From contig JAIWNE010000001.1 of the NCBI GenBank assembly GCA_025331445.1, positions 682,001-746,000 of the forward strand: DNA of 64,000 nucleotides. Direction: 5' to 3'. The stretch is from Blakeslea trispora. Its lineage: Eukaryota > Mucoromycota > Mucoromycetes > Mucorales > Choanephoraceae. The notes under the pieces are model-generated. The model saw only the letters and a program-made list of their open reading frames with translations. It had not been told where the DNA came from and searched no databases. The translations under genes and the position numbers were made by a program. Numbering within the stretch: position 1 is the stretch's first letter; each line of letters opens with the position of its first letter. Shown here in pieces: positions 37,914 to 51,441 of the stretch.

Positions 37914-40098
37914 GAGAAAACAGAGTTCAACTGGATTCATTGCCATATTAAAAGTGAGAAAGTGAATAGTATGTCGCACTAGACTTTTTTGCTAAACAAA
38001 GGACACTCAGAGCTTTAGTGAACTGTAAGAGAAAAAGTGAAAAGAGTCTTGTCCAAATGATAGAGTCAGCAATAAACAAAAGGATTAAGACAAAACACAT
38101 TTACAACCCATAGTGTCGAAAAAGACTTTTGCTTGCTTTCGAATGCATGTGTACTTTATGTGTACAGCATGAACTAGGACATATCCTAATTGTTCAAAGT
38201 TTTTCTAGGACACACACACTTTTTGATTTTACTCTATCAACCTCAAATCATATTCGAGAAATTTGTTTGCCAAAATTCATAGTGAGCTTGTTTGCGAGGG
38301 ATGAAGTTTCTTCTATTCATAAAACCAAAATAAAACCAAGCCTTAATGTCAATAGTGTTCAAAAGCGTACAGTAGCCATTCGACATAAGGGTAGTTAAAT
38401 ATCGTGAAGACCTTTCCCCCTTTTTAGATATTGAAAACTCTTAAATCGAAATGGTTTTAAAGCTTAAATCAACAAAAGAGCTATACTTCTAAATAAAGTA
38501 GCTACTGCAGCACCTTCCCTTTAGATGGGGTGCTCTTCTTTCTTGTGATAGTGCGATACAACGCCAGTACATCAAGAGAAAAGCCTCGGGAACAAACGAT
38601 ACAAAGCCCTAGATCCTAGGCATCAAATTTCAAAAAAGAAACTTAACTCAGACAAGGTCAATGTATTCAATCTTGAAACAGTAGACATAGAAGAAAAGAA
38701 AATCTGTAATGTTACTTGGATCAAATAGAATGGAAATAGAAAAAAGTCTGTTTTCTATACAATAAATAACAGAAACAGCTTCGTCTTGTGAATCAGCAAA
38801 AATGAAGAGTGGAAACAAGAAAAATCTTTCTAAATCATCAAGGAAAATCAAATCAACCATTGAAATGTCTGAATTAGAGGAGAGAACATTATCGCAAATA
38901 AAGACTGACAGTTGTGTAGTCTGGAACTTCACTATAACAAGCGTGTTTCTTGTTATTTCCTTTCACACAAAATGCAAAACCATTTTATATGTGCCTAAAA
39001 AAAAGTTTAAATAGATGATAGGATCATTCAGATCGTATGAACAAGAAGAGTGCAATTATTCCATCTAACAAAGTAGAACATCAATCTACAAGATTCCTTG
39101 GCTGGCCTTAAAAAATAGTGCATCATTTAGATAACACAAACACTTGCACTACTGTCTTATTTTTGACAGGAAAACAAACAATTACTCTTGTTAAAAAAAA
39201 ACATTCCAAAGTAGTTTTTGATCGGCACAGAACAAATTCAATTTTTTCCAAATTCTTAAAGAAGGAATAATTGTTTTCTTTCAACAAGCTTTTTTTTTTG
39301 TTATTATAGTTTGGTCAAATTTGAGTTAGGAACAATTCAGGTGTTAATGGTGCATTTAGTCAAATTGCAGTGATTCCGCTTGACACCGAAGATCACCTTA
39401 ATTGATATACATACTTATATCTGAATGTTAAGACTTGCTCTAGTATTGAAATGACCTCTAAGCTTCATGAGAGCTGAATTGAGCTTTGCTATTACAAGAT
39501 ACATCTCTATGTCTTGTAAGGCAGCTTGAGAAAGTCGCTGATTTAATATGTCAACTGAGACATCAACTGACTCCGCTCATTCTGCTTGTCTCAAACAGAC
39601 AAAAGGAGGGAGAACATACAGAATGCATATCTGCTTCTTTGAATGGGACTCCTTTACGTATATAGCGTTATAGAAATCTTGTCTAGAACTTGTCTTGTCA
39701 TCCTTTTTCATGTTCTTAACACTAGTCGAAAATCCATAGCATTTAGATATTCATTTTTTCGCATTATGTTGAATAGGGAATAAGAAGCATAGTAGTTTAG
39801 CGACAGCACACGTTTAGTAACTCTCCAAGACAAATGCTATTTCAAAGAGAACACTGATATTTAGGTATGCTTACCTCAACTACTTTTGAGGAAGTTGAAG
39901 GAGTTTTTTTTTTTACAACCTTAATTTGTCTTTTTGTACACAGGGATTTGCCTTACATGATGATTAAAGACAGGCAGAGTTTAATTGGCTGAAACACGTT
40001 TATTTATTTTCGAAAAATTTAGAGCGGTTTGTGTGTTCTCTCTTCTTTTCTCTTCTTTTTTTTTCTTAATTGCAATCCTACCGATAGATAAAGAGAAT

Positions 40099-41905
40099 AT
40101 GCCTTTTGGGTTCTACCACGAAGTTGTATGCCAAGTATCCAGAAGTGCACTTTGGTCTTTTTTTAGTGATATCAAGCTAGAAGATGTCGAAAATGTGCCC
40201 TCAGACTCAAAACCACTTATTGTGTATGTTGTTTGCTTACAATTTAGATAGTATTCACTTGCCTATATTCATTCACTTTTCTCTAGTGCTGCCACTCACC
40301 ACAATATGATTGTCGACCCAGCCGTACTTTCCGTCACTTTTCCAAGACAGCGCCGACTTCATTACTGGGCTAAAGATAGCATGTTCAAAAATCCTTATGC
40401 CGCGGCCTTTTTGAACGATTGTGGTGTTGTGCCTGTTGACAGAACAACAAAAAACAACGCTAAGCTATATGCTGCTACATTTGAAGTACTCAAACAGGGT
40501 GAAGCTGTTGCTGTATTTCCTGAGGGCACAAGTCATACCTTGCCTAGACTAGGCAATTTCAAAGATGGTACTAGTTTTGTAAGTTTACTGTCTTTTCTCT
40601 CTCTCTCTCTCTCTCTTTTTTTTTCTTGTGATACTCGAGGTTATGTAATTCACACTTACTTGAATTATATGCAATGCTAGGCTGCTTTGGAATACGCCAA
40701 AATTAATCAAGAGCAGAATCTGAATATGCCAGCACCCATTCTACCTGTCGGGATTGTGTATCCGGAAAAATCGAAATACAGAAGTGCTGTGATTGTAAAG
40801 TAAGTCGTTATTCTTCTTTCAGTTCTCTATGTACTTCAATCGTCTTTCCTGACACTATCCACCCACTCGGATTTAGGTACGGCAAACCTATTACTGTTGA
40901 ACCTCTTCTATCGTTGTATCTAGAGGACCCGAAAAAAGCGGCTAAGCAATTGACTAAATTAACCGAAGAAGCCATAGAAAAAATCACAGTCAATTCACCT
41001 GATTGGGATAGTAAGTATTCTGCTGACATGGCGAGATGGTTATTATTCCCAGGTGAACATGGCACAATGAAGGATTATATCCCAGTCACACAAAGGTTAG
41101 GAGGAGGGAAAAAATAGAGTCGCATGCAGATGACACAACTGACATGGTCTTGCTTAGCTTGATTAATGCTATGAATGCACTTGCAGAGAAGGATATCGAG
41201 ATTGCTAGATTACAAAAGAGCTTAATTGCTTACAAGCTTGAATTGGAGTCTCTCTTATTAAAGGATTCTCAGATCGCCAAATATAACGAAAAAGACATAA
41301 CAGCCATTACAACTACTGTGCAGCTATTAAAGCGTACAGCAGCCAGTTTGATTGACTTGCCCTTGTTCTTGCCAGGATTAGTGGCTCATATGCCTCTCTA
41401 TGTCGTAGGTTATTTAGCTGGTCATTTCGAAATTTATGAAGAGGTTCGAGCACAAAACAAAATATTCTTTGGTATGCTACTTGTACCTGTAATCTATTTG
41501 ATTACCTTCTTGTGGGCTTGGTATAGTCTATTTGGTGGTACTTTGATGGGCTTCTTTGTTGCGCTGGCTACATTGGGCGTCTTTGTCTGGTACCATGTTA
41601 CTTCTATTGATGAACGTTACGATAATTTCAAGGATCTTTTAGGCCGGTGGCGCTTGTTTGATGCTGTAGTACTTGGTAGAGGCATGTGGCGTCGAAAGGA
41701 ACGCATTTTGCATCTTAAACAATTACGCTCAGAGAACTTGGCTAGTGTGCGCAAGATGATCACTACTTACAAGTCAACTAATGATGATGTTCATGTTGTT
41801 TGGTTAGCGCTTCGACAAAGAGTGAGACAATTCGGGGACGTTTCCAAGCTACGATTAAAAAAGAAGGCCTTGGCTAAACAATACGAATGGTGCTTTGAAG
41901 GATAA
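40099..41905 (+). CDS. PlsC-type glycerolipid acyltransferase (Sct1/Gpt2-like)
   Basis: This enzyme should transfer an acyl chain to glycerol-3-phosphate or a related lipid precursor in the ER. Exons are 40099-40223, 40287-40578, 40681-40799, 40877-41095 and 41158-41905, giving 500 residues. The catalytic HHNMIVD motif (H-x4-D) is formed at the first splice junction, and FPEGTSH with GVVPVDR gives the acceptor-binding blocks. About residue 250 onward follow a predicted coiled coil (AEKDIEIARLQKSL) and two or three hydrophobic helices (FFGMLLVPVIYLITFLWAW, TLMGFFVALATLGVFVWY), as in fungal Sct1/Gpt2. It is shorter than those enzymes and lacks a clear N-terminal helix. An in-frame TTG upstream was rejected; the first ATG is used. 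Exact acyl acceptor is not known. Confidence 0.85.
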
Positions 41906-44212
41906 GTCTTGTTGTTCAATCAAGAAAAGAAAAATAAATTATTATGAATTGCAGCCATGTTTAAGGTTGTCTTTATCCTCAGCACAATCCATGCATACAG
42001 TTAGACATCAAAGTGTTGCAGTGTTTGTCGAAACGAATCCAACTATATAGACATAGGAACCAAATTGCTGAGAAGTCATGGCTATATTTACCAGTAATCG
42101 ATGCTTTAAGGAAAACATTCAATGTATGATTTGTTTTTATTTGAGGTGTCAGGTAGGATGAATAAGACACTCTTAATGCCTTTTTTTTTAGGTATTGACT
42201 GTATGGATTCAAGTATGTCTATTTTGATACTGTAAGCTTTTAGGATGAATAGATCCTTTCCTTATTTTAGATTCCGAAAACTGTTTATTTTCTAAAAGGT
42301 ACTTCGATCCCAAGCCGAAAGACTGCGATGATATTGTCAAAAAAAAAAAAAAACTAACTTTCGACTACTCACATTAAAGCGATATAGAATGACAAGGTCT
42401 AAAGCAAGAAGAAGAAAAAAAAAAGACTGCCTTGGGTTGATCACATTCTTTTGTTGTCTACTATAAGGCTTGGATACCTATCTCAAGATGGACACTCTGT
42501 ACCACCTTTCCATTATATAGTCAATTTTATACATAATTGTTTTATGGAGAAGACTAAACCACAAAAAGTCCGGCTTTAGTATAGACATATCTTTTGACTG
42601 GCAACTTTGGTCCTCTTGTAGTGACAAGAAATAGTATGAATTAGGTCAAATCTGTCTATACTCTTACAAATGGCTTTATTTGTTGATGTCACAAAGCGAA
42701 CAATGAGGTCCAAAGAGCCTTTGTGTTCCAAAAAGACGGGTTTACCTGCAACGTAGGCAGATACAATCTATAATGAATAAGGGAGTATAGGATCAAGGGG
42801 TTAGGTGCTCAATCGCTCAAAATTCCGTGTAAAGCCTTATTGAACACTTTTGGTGGTGAAAGGAAGATTGGTTGAAGAGAGGTATACAAAACCTTGACCT
42901 TGGATTTTTTTTTTCTTTAGTCTGATAGATACTTTTGTTTTTACGTGGCTCTGGGTTTCTATGATTTGTATTTACAGTGCAGCTTAATTTTGAAAACACA
43001 ATCATCAAAAGAAAGAAAGAAAAGGAAAACAGGCATGTCACTCCACGTGTATTTACAATATGGAATGACCAAACACAGACTAATACTGGAACAACTGTAT
43101 GGTGCTTTAAAAAAAATTAATTCAGAGCAAACGATTTTAGGGCGTACCTGTAGTACAATAATGCAAACTTTTGGATTTTGTTAGGAATCACTATTTAAAT
43201 CAGAATTGTCAAGTAAAAAAAAGTAAGCAAATTTCATATAGTGCAAAAAGGTTTATAAACTAGTTCTTGAATAAATATTTGTACTGCCTTCCTTTCAAGC
43301 TATCATTATTCTTCGTTCTTTTCTCCTTAAATCTTACTTGTTGATTTCTTCTTTGTTCTTCTTAATTATTATCATAGGCTGTAATCTCTCCTTCTTTTTC
43401 CTAATAAAAATTACGTTTTAATAGCTATTACCAAATACATCATACGGCCTCGATTAATTTAGGCATGGAGTACAATGCAACCCGCTTAAAAGTCGAACTA
43501 TAACGATTTTGCTGAAATCTGATTTGTTCTTTGCTAGTATGAAAAGGAGAATAGATATGCTGAGACCATCCTCTGCCTCTCTCTCTCTTACACACTTTGT
43601 TTTTTTTTATACCTCAGATACAACTATAGCTGAATCTTTCCTTCTTTACCATTTGCTGTATAGTTAATTACAACATCCTAAATTGGTCACAACAACTATG
43701 CATTCAGATTGGTTCTCTACTTAATCGGAGACGAAAAATAGCATCACCGTGTTCAACATGTTTTTTTTTTGTTGTTGTTTGCATCACTAAATAATGATCA
43801 GTCAGTAGTGACCCATGTGTGCACACATGATATGCAGGAAAATGTAAAGCGAAAAAGAAAAACGAAAAATGGGTGAATAGCGTACTGACTCGAAAAAGAA
43901 CAAAGCTAATGAATGGGTCTCATATTATGGTAAAATTAGTAAACTTGAAGCTCAGCCAAAATACAGAACTTATTTTTCCCTTCCTTTTTTCTTTTTTCCT
44001 TTTCGTTTGTTTTTCTTTTTCTTTTTTTTTTAAAAAAAAATCTCTAATATACGAAACTTTTGCGAGTTGTTTTTGATATTGGCATATACAAGAGGCAAGT
44101 AGAAATAGCCACAGAAATCATAGAAATAAAGAAAGACTTTGATTTGTTGCATCGAGCTGATACGTACATAAACAGAACTTTTTTTTTTTTTTGAAAAAAA
44201 TAATTAAAAAAT
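41906..44212. other. Gene-poor stretch before DEF1-like gene
   Basis: No gene is supported. Several short frames (41979-42212, 42817-43041, 42945-43184) have no domain. The last 250 bases hold long T and A runs typical of the leader. Confidence 0.45.
41933..41938 (+). terminator. Poly(A) signal AATAAA
   Basis: The hexamer lies 28 bases beyond the acyltransferase stop. Confidence 0.45.
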
Positions 44213-47200
44213 ATGACTTCACACGAAACACGTTCAACACATACAACAAGGTCTAAAAGTTCTACTTCTGAACAGAATGACATTAAAAAGCTCAGGTCAA
44301 AACACTCTGCAAAACTACCCACACTTAAAGTTCTATTTTCTGAATGGTCAGACGACGACCTCTTATTTGTTTTGGAAGAGGCTAATGGTGATCTGGATTT
44401 AACCATAGACCGAATTAGTGAAGGTAAAAAAAAAAAACATATAGGCAGTTTTTTTTTAGCCATTCTCTTGTATTTATCTGTGCCTGTCTTGACTAGGTCA
44501 TGCTAACCAATGGGGCGAAGTAAAGACCAAGAAATCTAAAAAAGAAGCACAAAAGGCAAAGGCCGCAACCACAGGGGGAGTCTCTTTACATCAACAACAA
44601 AGTACTACAACACCATACCGTGAGCCCAAACCTACACAACAAGCAAGAACATATAATAACGACCGAGGCAATCGAGGCGGCAAAGGTAACAAAGGACTAC
44701 TGACAAGGAAGATGGGAAAAAAAAAAGACACGTCATTAACTTGTATGCTTTTCAAATTTTCTAAAACAGCACCCAATACACGTACACGCACACCAAAGAC
44801 ACAAAATTCCTTTCAAACCAATGCATCTTGGGATAGCCAACCTAAATCTAGCCATAATGAACCTTCTTCTGGCTCCTGGGCATCTATTGCCTCCTCAAAG
44901 CAACAATTACCAGACGAAAATGCCTTTAATACAAATGATGGATGGAGTGCCCCTAATGATAATCCTGTAAATGACGAATGGGCTCCTATCTCTTCTAACA
45001 CAACTACCACTAAGCCTACTACTTATGACGAATCAAACGAAGATCAACCAAAGACTTGGGCAAGTCTTCTCAAGTAAGTGTTCAATACATGTCTTTAAGC
45101 AACAAAGAAAAAAAAATTGTGACAAGGGTGAACAACAAAAAAAAAATTAATTTTCTTGCTCCTTAAAAAAAATCAGATCAAAGCCCAAACCTGAAGAACC
45201 TACATCCACCAATACCTCTACCGAAAATGTCGACAATACTGAAAACAGCAACAACTTTACAAGCGAATGGGAAGCATCCAACACATCTACTGGTAATGAT
45301 TGGAACGCAACAGAAACCACCGACGGTTGGAACGAACCAACAGTGGATGAATGGTCTACCCCTGCTCACGAATCAAAGCCTGTTGCTACTGAATTCCATG
45401 CAAAGGTGGACGAAGCACCTTTTGAAGAGGAACAAGAAGTCAAGGAAGAAGAAAAGCATACTGAAGTTAGCGCTGGCGCAAACAACAACCGTCTTCACAA
45501 TCAAGAAGAGCCTGTCGTTTTGCCTTCTTCTGCAGCTATCTCTTCTCTGGACGTCAAGTTTGGTTCATTGAACGTGGATGATGAGAACGTTACTAACGAA
45601 GAAAGGTAAGAAAAGGGGAATGAACAAAAAAAAAAGCATGTGGTACTGACACATATTTACCCTATGTAGTACTAAAGAAGCTACTCCTGCTGCTACTGAA
45701 GAATCTGTTGCACAAACTGCCAACGCTGACACCTCTGTCATTAACGACACTGCTGCTACTGATGTTCCTGCTACCACCACTGCTGCTCCTACTTCCTCAT
45801 CTCCTGTTAACACTGCCGCCTCTTCCACACCTGCTGCTACCTCTGTTGCTGCCACTACCAATGACAATTTTGCTCAATCTTCTAGCGGCTACCTCAAGCA
45901 ACAAGAATCCTCTTACGCTAACCAAAACAACATTCCTCAACAACAACAACAGCAACAACAACAACCTCAGCAACCTCAACAACAACCTCAACAACAACCT
46001 CAGCAACAGCAACAACAACAACAGCCTCAGCAACAGCAACAACAGCAGCAAGTTCCTCAACACCAACAAGTGCCTCAACAACAATTTGGCATGGACCATC
46101 TTACTTCTGCCTACAGCTCTTACTTGCCTAACCAACCACCTACTGGTGTTGCTGGCTTTGGTATGAACCCTATGGGTAACTTGCCTGACTATGGTATCTA
46201 TGGCTCTGAAGCACAAAGAGCTGCTGCCATGGTAAGTAAATCAATGCTTGGGTAAACGAGAGCTATGTTTAGGGCTAGGAGGTGGTGTGTTTCTTGAATA
46301 GAGAAACGGTGGGCAAGCGCGTCAAGCTTTTTGTTTTTTTTTCTCAAGAAAACAAAAGAAGGCTCGTGTGTTTGCAGATGTGAAAAAAAAAGGCATATTT
46401 ACTGAGTTCGTATTGCGACATTTGAATGACTCATTCATTTTAATTTTATTGTAGGGTTATTATGATCCCACCGTCTTCAGCCACTCTCCCTCTGTCACTT
46501 CTGCCAGTGTCTATCAAAGTCGCGACAAGTACAGCCAAGATGGCCTTCATGGTCAAAGTAACCAAGGTGCTAATATGCCTCAACAAATGTACCCCACAAA
46601 CCTCCCTTACTATCAATACTACTACATGCCTAACCAATTCAATGCTTATCAACAATCTGCTTATGGTCAACCTTTCATGAACAAGAGCATGTATCCTAGT
46701 ATGTATCAGCAACAACAACAACAGCAAACACAGCAACAAATTCAGCCTCAAGCTGCCGGTAAGCCCTCAGCTAGCACTGCAGCTAGTGCTGCCTCTCCTT
46801 ATGGAAGCGCTGCTTCTCCTTACGGTCAACCCTCTCAACTTTACAGCAGCCATCAATATGATGACTTAGGTATGGGATTGAATGACTACCAAAAGAGTAT
46901 GTACAGCCAACCCCAATTGCAAAGCTTTTTGGGTAACCTTCAACAACAACCTCAACAGCAACAAACTCAATCCAAGTCAACCAATGACTTGAATACTAGA
47001 AGTGCTACTTCTGGAGGTGCCAATTCATCTAGCGCCGCTAGTGGTGCTACTACTACACCTCAACAACAGCCTCAACAGCCTCAGCACCATCAACAACCCC
47101 AACAACAGCCTTACGCTGGTAATTACTTTGGCCAGCCTCAAATGTTTTCTTATGGCCAATATCCCCAACACCATCAGTTCCAACAGATGCCCCCTCAACA

Positions 47201-47246
47201 ACAACAGACTCAACCTACTCGTCAACAACAATACTGGAATCAATAA
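44213..47246 (+). CDS. DEF1: Def1-like protein, CUE domain with glutamine-rich tail
   Basis: Yeast Def1 helps ubiquitinate and degrade stalled RNA polymerase II. Exons are 44213-44423, 44497-44685, 44770-45073, 45177-45605, 45670-46231 and 46455-47246, giving 828 residues. A CUE-like domain lies near residues 36-71 (LKVLFSEWSDDDLLFVLEEA) and runs on to HANQWGEVKTKKSKKE, as in Def1. The middle is acidic and has repeated tryptophan units (DEWAPIS, DGWNEPTVDEWS). The last half is nearly all Gln, Pro, Ser and Tyr; a polyglutamine/proline tract (45938-46083) is coded by CAA and CAG. In yeast the tail is cut by the proteasome to free the active form. Low-complexity tails make homology hard to judge; the CUE domain and layout support the call. 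Confidence 0.8.
45938..46083 (+). repeat. CAA/CAG/CCT repeat coding polyglutamine
   Basis: This imperfect triplet repeat codes runs of Gln broken by Pro in the DEF1-like tail and is expected to vary in length between strains. Confidence 0.9.
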
Positions 47247-47741
47247 TTTATCCTCCTCCTCCCCCTTCTCTTCTCTCTCATTTTTAATTCCATGAACATA
47301 TATATTCGTTTCTCTTTTTTTGTTCTTTCGTACATATAAAATTTTGTATAAAAAAAGTAGAATACTTTTTTAAAGAAAAAGATAATTGTGTTGACATTAG
47401 AAAGTGCTTTTTTTTTTTTATTTTAAACATTGAATCCTCTTGACACTCAGAGTACTTAATCTGCTTGAGAGTTCAAATTAATATAAAGTTGTCAATATTA
47501 AAGCATCAGTCTCTTCTAGTTATATTTGTCTGCAATTCTTGGAATGCTTCGACTCCCAGTCCTCTTCGACAGCCGCACCTATTATTTGGTGTAGCTAATT
47601 TGAATGTACATGTTATGTGTTTTTCACAAGTCGGCATGTAAGAGATACTCAAAACTAGATGACAATTTGTTCGACAATAAATTAAAAGTATATATACACA
47701 TCCTTTTTTATGATTTTATTTCATTTTCATATAAAATGCGT
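47247..47741. other. Convergent intergenic region DEF1 / NST1
   Basis: AT-rich DNA between two 3' ends with T-runs; no gene seen. Confidence 0.4.
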
Positions 47742-50700
47742 CTATGACATTGTACCGAAAATGTTGGGGTGAAGATGAGGAGGAAGATGATTGTTTTGCA
47801 AAGGGTGAGAAGATGATGATAGAGGTTGTATTTGTGTGGAGAATGGATGATGCATTAACGGATGAGGTAATGGTAAATGAGATAGAGGTAAAGACGCTAA
47901 ATCAGCAGCACTGTTGGTGGTATTTTGGGTTGTGTTTACATTACTACTATTGTTACTATCGATATTACTACCACTGATATTGCTATTGCTATTGATTTGG
48001 AGATGATTGCTGCTAGCACTGTTAGGCAATAGAGTGTCGATTGTGGTAAAAGGTGGCTTGTTATTGCTTGTTGGTTCATACAGTACAACCATACCGTGTT
48101 GAGTATGATTTAAGCATTGAAAGCCATTATTTGGAACTGACACAAGAACGTCATATAATTCACGGATATCCACTTGGAAATCGCAATACAAATCGTTCAT
48201 CATGCAATGTAACTGAACAAGCGTATGATATTGCTGATGGCTTCCGTGAAAAATATTGGACTGAGTTATTTCATTTAGTTTTTGATAAGCAGCTTTTGCT
48301 CTTTCTAAAGTCATCGATGCTCTATCAGGCTAATTGATACCAAAGTAAGTTTCTGTCATATATAGAAAAAAAATACAAAAAGAAAGAGGTTCTTACCAAA
48401 ACATCTCCAAACAGCTTGCCATGTACATTCTCTGAAAGTAGCGAAGACGCAGTCCATCCATTAGACCATATATTCTGCATCTGAGATGAAGATTGGGTTG
48501 ATAAGTCGGTTGAAAATCGTCTGTCCGCAAAAGCATTAAGGCTACTCGTAGGAGTTCCTATCGGAATAGTACTGTTATTGGCGTTTGCATTAGGAGGAAT
48601 TGGAATAGCAGCAACACCAGTGGTGGGTACTGCGTGAGTGTTGGGGGGTGAATGTGCCGCAAATCGCATATCATATTCGTTCAAAGAAGACATGAGGTTA
48701 TTGTTATTGAGCAAACGTGGTTCGCCAAACAGGAAGCTCGAGAAAAAAGAGCGAGGTTCATTGCTGTTGTTGTTGCTAGGACCTGTGCTACTGCTCAAAC
48801 TATTGTTGCTATGACCATTGCCATTGACAGCTAGACCTACTGTATCAAAGGGAGAGGCCACAGATGAAGATCGCTTAGCAATAGGCTCAGGGGGAGGCGA
48901 AGAGGTGTCAGTACTTTGGAAAGATGAGACACGGCGACCACTTCCATTATGAGTTGTTAGTGGCTGACCTATAGGTGCAATAGGCGTAATCGAGCGACGG
49001 GAAGACGTACTTGGCTCTATGCGTTGATTGTTGAACAAGCCCATGATAGAAGGGTCACTCAATGCTGGTGGTGATGTTGTAGGTGACAAAAGAGATGGCG
49101 GCTTGAATTGAGGATGAATAGGTGCAACAGGATGGGGTCGGAAGTTCATAGATGAGGATGTATTTACAGACTGGTGCATAGAAGAGCCTACGAGGGCTTC
49201 AATCAAGACTTGCTGTCTGTTTTCAGACGAAGATGTGTCTTCCGCCTGAGGGTGTGGGATGCCGGGAGGAGAAGTGGTCTTTTTCGTCAGTGTCTCTGCT
49301 GACTCAACAGGTGTTGGTTTCTCCAGTTGTTCTTGTTCTTTCGCTAACTTTTCAAGACGTATCTTATCCAACTGTTCTTTCTCTATGCGTTCTTTCTCTA
49401 GACGTATCTTATCCAACTGTTCTTTCTCTAGACGTTCTTTTTCCAAGCGCTCTTTCTCTAGGCGTTTTTTCTCTAGGCGTTCTTTTTCCAAACGCTCTTT
49501 TTCTAATCGCTCTTTTTCTAAGCGTTCTTTCTCCTTACGCTTTCTTTCACGTTCGGCAGCACGTTCTTTCTCTTCTTTTGCTCTTCGTTTCTTTTCCTCT
49601 TCTTTGCGAAGTCTTTCTTCTTCACGTTGTCGTTTCTCTTCCTCTTTGCGAAGTCGTTCCTGTTCACGCTTTTGTCGTTCCTGCTCTAGTTTCTTTGCCT
49701 TCTCTTGTTTGAGAGCTTCTTCCTCTGCCTTCTTCTTTGCCTCATAAGCAAGACGCTCAGCTTCTTGCTGCTGCTTTAACTGCCTATTAAAGGAACTGAG
49801 TTAATCAGAGGTCCTAACTTTTTTTTTTTTCTGAGAGCTTCAGCTTACCTCTTTTTGTCCTTTTTCTTTTCACGCTCCTTTTGCTTCTTGGCTTCGCGCT
49901 CTTCACGAAGGCGAGCTTCTTCTTCTAGTTCTTCTAGCAAGCGCTGTTGGCGTTCCTGAGCTACTTTTTCACGATAGGCAGCAAACACACGCTGCTCAAA
50001 CATACGGGCGGCAAAAATTTGAAACATACGACGGCCTTCTTCCATTCGTTGCTCTTCTGTACGTGTATCCTATACGTATTTATAAAAGTAAGTCGAGGTT
50101 TTTTTTTTTTTTTTGAAAAAAAGGGGGGTTATTTCAATTTACTTCATCGTCTTCCTCGTCAAAAGCATCTTCGTCTTCCTCTTCTTCTTCCTGAAAGTAG
50201 TTGCTGCCTTGTTCCAATGTAGAGTCCTCTTTTTGCATACGGCGCTCAGCCAAACGCTCCATCATATCCAAGAACTTTTTGCCGTCGTTTTTCAACAAGT
50301 CATCAGCGACTGTTAGAATGCCACCTGGAAGAAAGGAAAGAAAGGGTGTCATGAAATAAGCCTACAATAAGTTCAACATATATATATATCTATATATACC
50401 TTTGACTGTCAGACTATTGCCAAAACCAAAATGATCTCCATTGGCAGAGCTCCGAGAATGTGGAGTATACCGAATGTGAGCCATTTCTTCAAATCGGCTA
50501 CGCTCACTGTAATTGACAGGTGGACGAGAGACAACCTCATCATCTTCAAAGTCCTCATCCTCGTCATCTTCTTCCTCATCCTCTTCCTCGTCTTCCTCTT
50601 CTTCACAATCTTCTTGTTCGCAATCCTCGTCTAATTCTTCGTCTTCCTCTTCTTCATCATCTTCGTCCTCCTCCTCTTCCTCTTCCTCTTCTTCCTCGTC

Positions 50701-51441
50701 ATCTTCTAAGGGATCCGTGTCATCATAACCATTGTCGTACATGGGATCAGAGGGGAGATAGTTAGCGTGTAAGGGATTGATGGTGCCGCGCGTCTGTTGT
50801 TGGTGATTGGCATACTGTTCTAGTTCTTCATAGTAAGCGTCATACAATACTTCTAGTTCGTCCTCAATAGCGGTTCTAATAAACAATCCAGTTGTCAGCA
50901 AGAATCAATGAACGCAGATACGAGCAACAAACCTCTTTTTGCCGCACACGGAACAGTTACAGCTATGCTTCTGTTGTTCTTTCATTTTGCGTAAAACAGC
51001 TTCTTTCTCAACTTTGACAAGAGACCTTCTTTCATCCTCGCCTAGTTGGAGCCAAAATTCTCGAATTTTCTGTCGCTCTTCTGTGTTACTCGTATTCGAC
51101 CAAAACCCATCTTCTTCTTTTTTCTTTTTGGTCGAGGAAGAGACAGATGAAGAGGAGACTTTATTGGAACGATGTATATTCTCAATATGATCTCCATGGC
51201 GTATGACGTGGTGATTCATAATAGCATCTACCATGTCTGCCTGTGTCTTTGCAGAAAAGTCGGTTGTCATTTTGTTGCTAGATGCAGGTGCTCCTGTGTT
51301 GCTTGTTGTGGTGTCGGCAACGTTACTCTTAGACTTCTTTTTATTTTTCTTTTTCTTTTTTGAAGTACTGGCTGCTGTGCAGTTATTGCTGTCCATTTTG
51401 CTGATGATTGGTTTACTGTTTAACTGGATGAGCTTTGTCAT
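47742..51441 (-). CDS. NST1: Nst1-like stress response protein
   Basis: Nst1 is a fungal protein tied to salt tolerance and P-body/stress granule biology. Exons are 51441-50933, 50875-50400, 50324-50143, 50069-49849, 49783-48397 and 48329-47742, giving 1120 residues. Family marks are a Lys-rich N terminus, [20 protein letters not shown] made across the first splice, and [13 protein letters not shown] long Glu/Asp tract follows near residues 210-285. Next is a predicted helix of 200 or more charged residues with pentad-like LEKER repeats, likely a single alpha helix or coiled coil. The C-terminal third is Ser/Asn/Pro-rich with a short conserved helix ([12 protein letters not shown]). It converges on the DEF1-like gene. 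Family call is strong; the molecular role is still poorly known. Confidence 0.9.
49330..49560 (-). repeat. LEKER pentapeptide-type coding repeat in NST1
   Basis: Fifteen-base units coding (R/K)LEKE run many times with small changes such as EQLDKIR. The plus-strand DNA shows a matching TCTTTCTCTAGACGT-like period. Confidence 0.85.

Larger units (their letters stand above)
37758..40098. other. Gene-poor stretch between eS27 and acyltransferase
   Basis: No convincing gene. Open frames at 38129-38398 and on both strands at 38648-39014 lack domains. The right end carries a polypyrimidine leader just before 40099. Confidence 0.45.

Noticed and set aside
45797..46216. Minus-strand Leu/Arg-rich frame
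   Set aside because: It is antisense to the polyglutamine tract of the DEF1-like gene.
50513..50728. Plus-strand poly-Ser frame
   Set aside because: It is antisense to the Glu/Asp tract of NST1.
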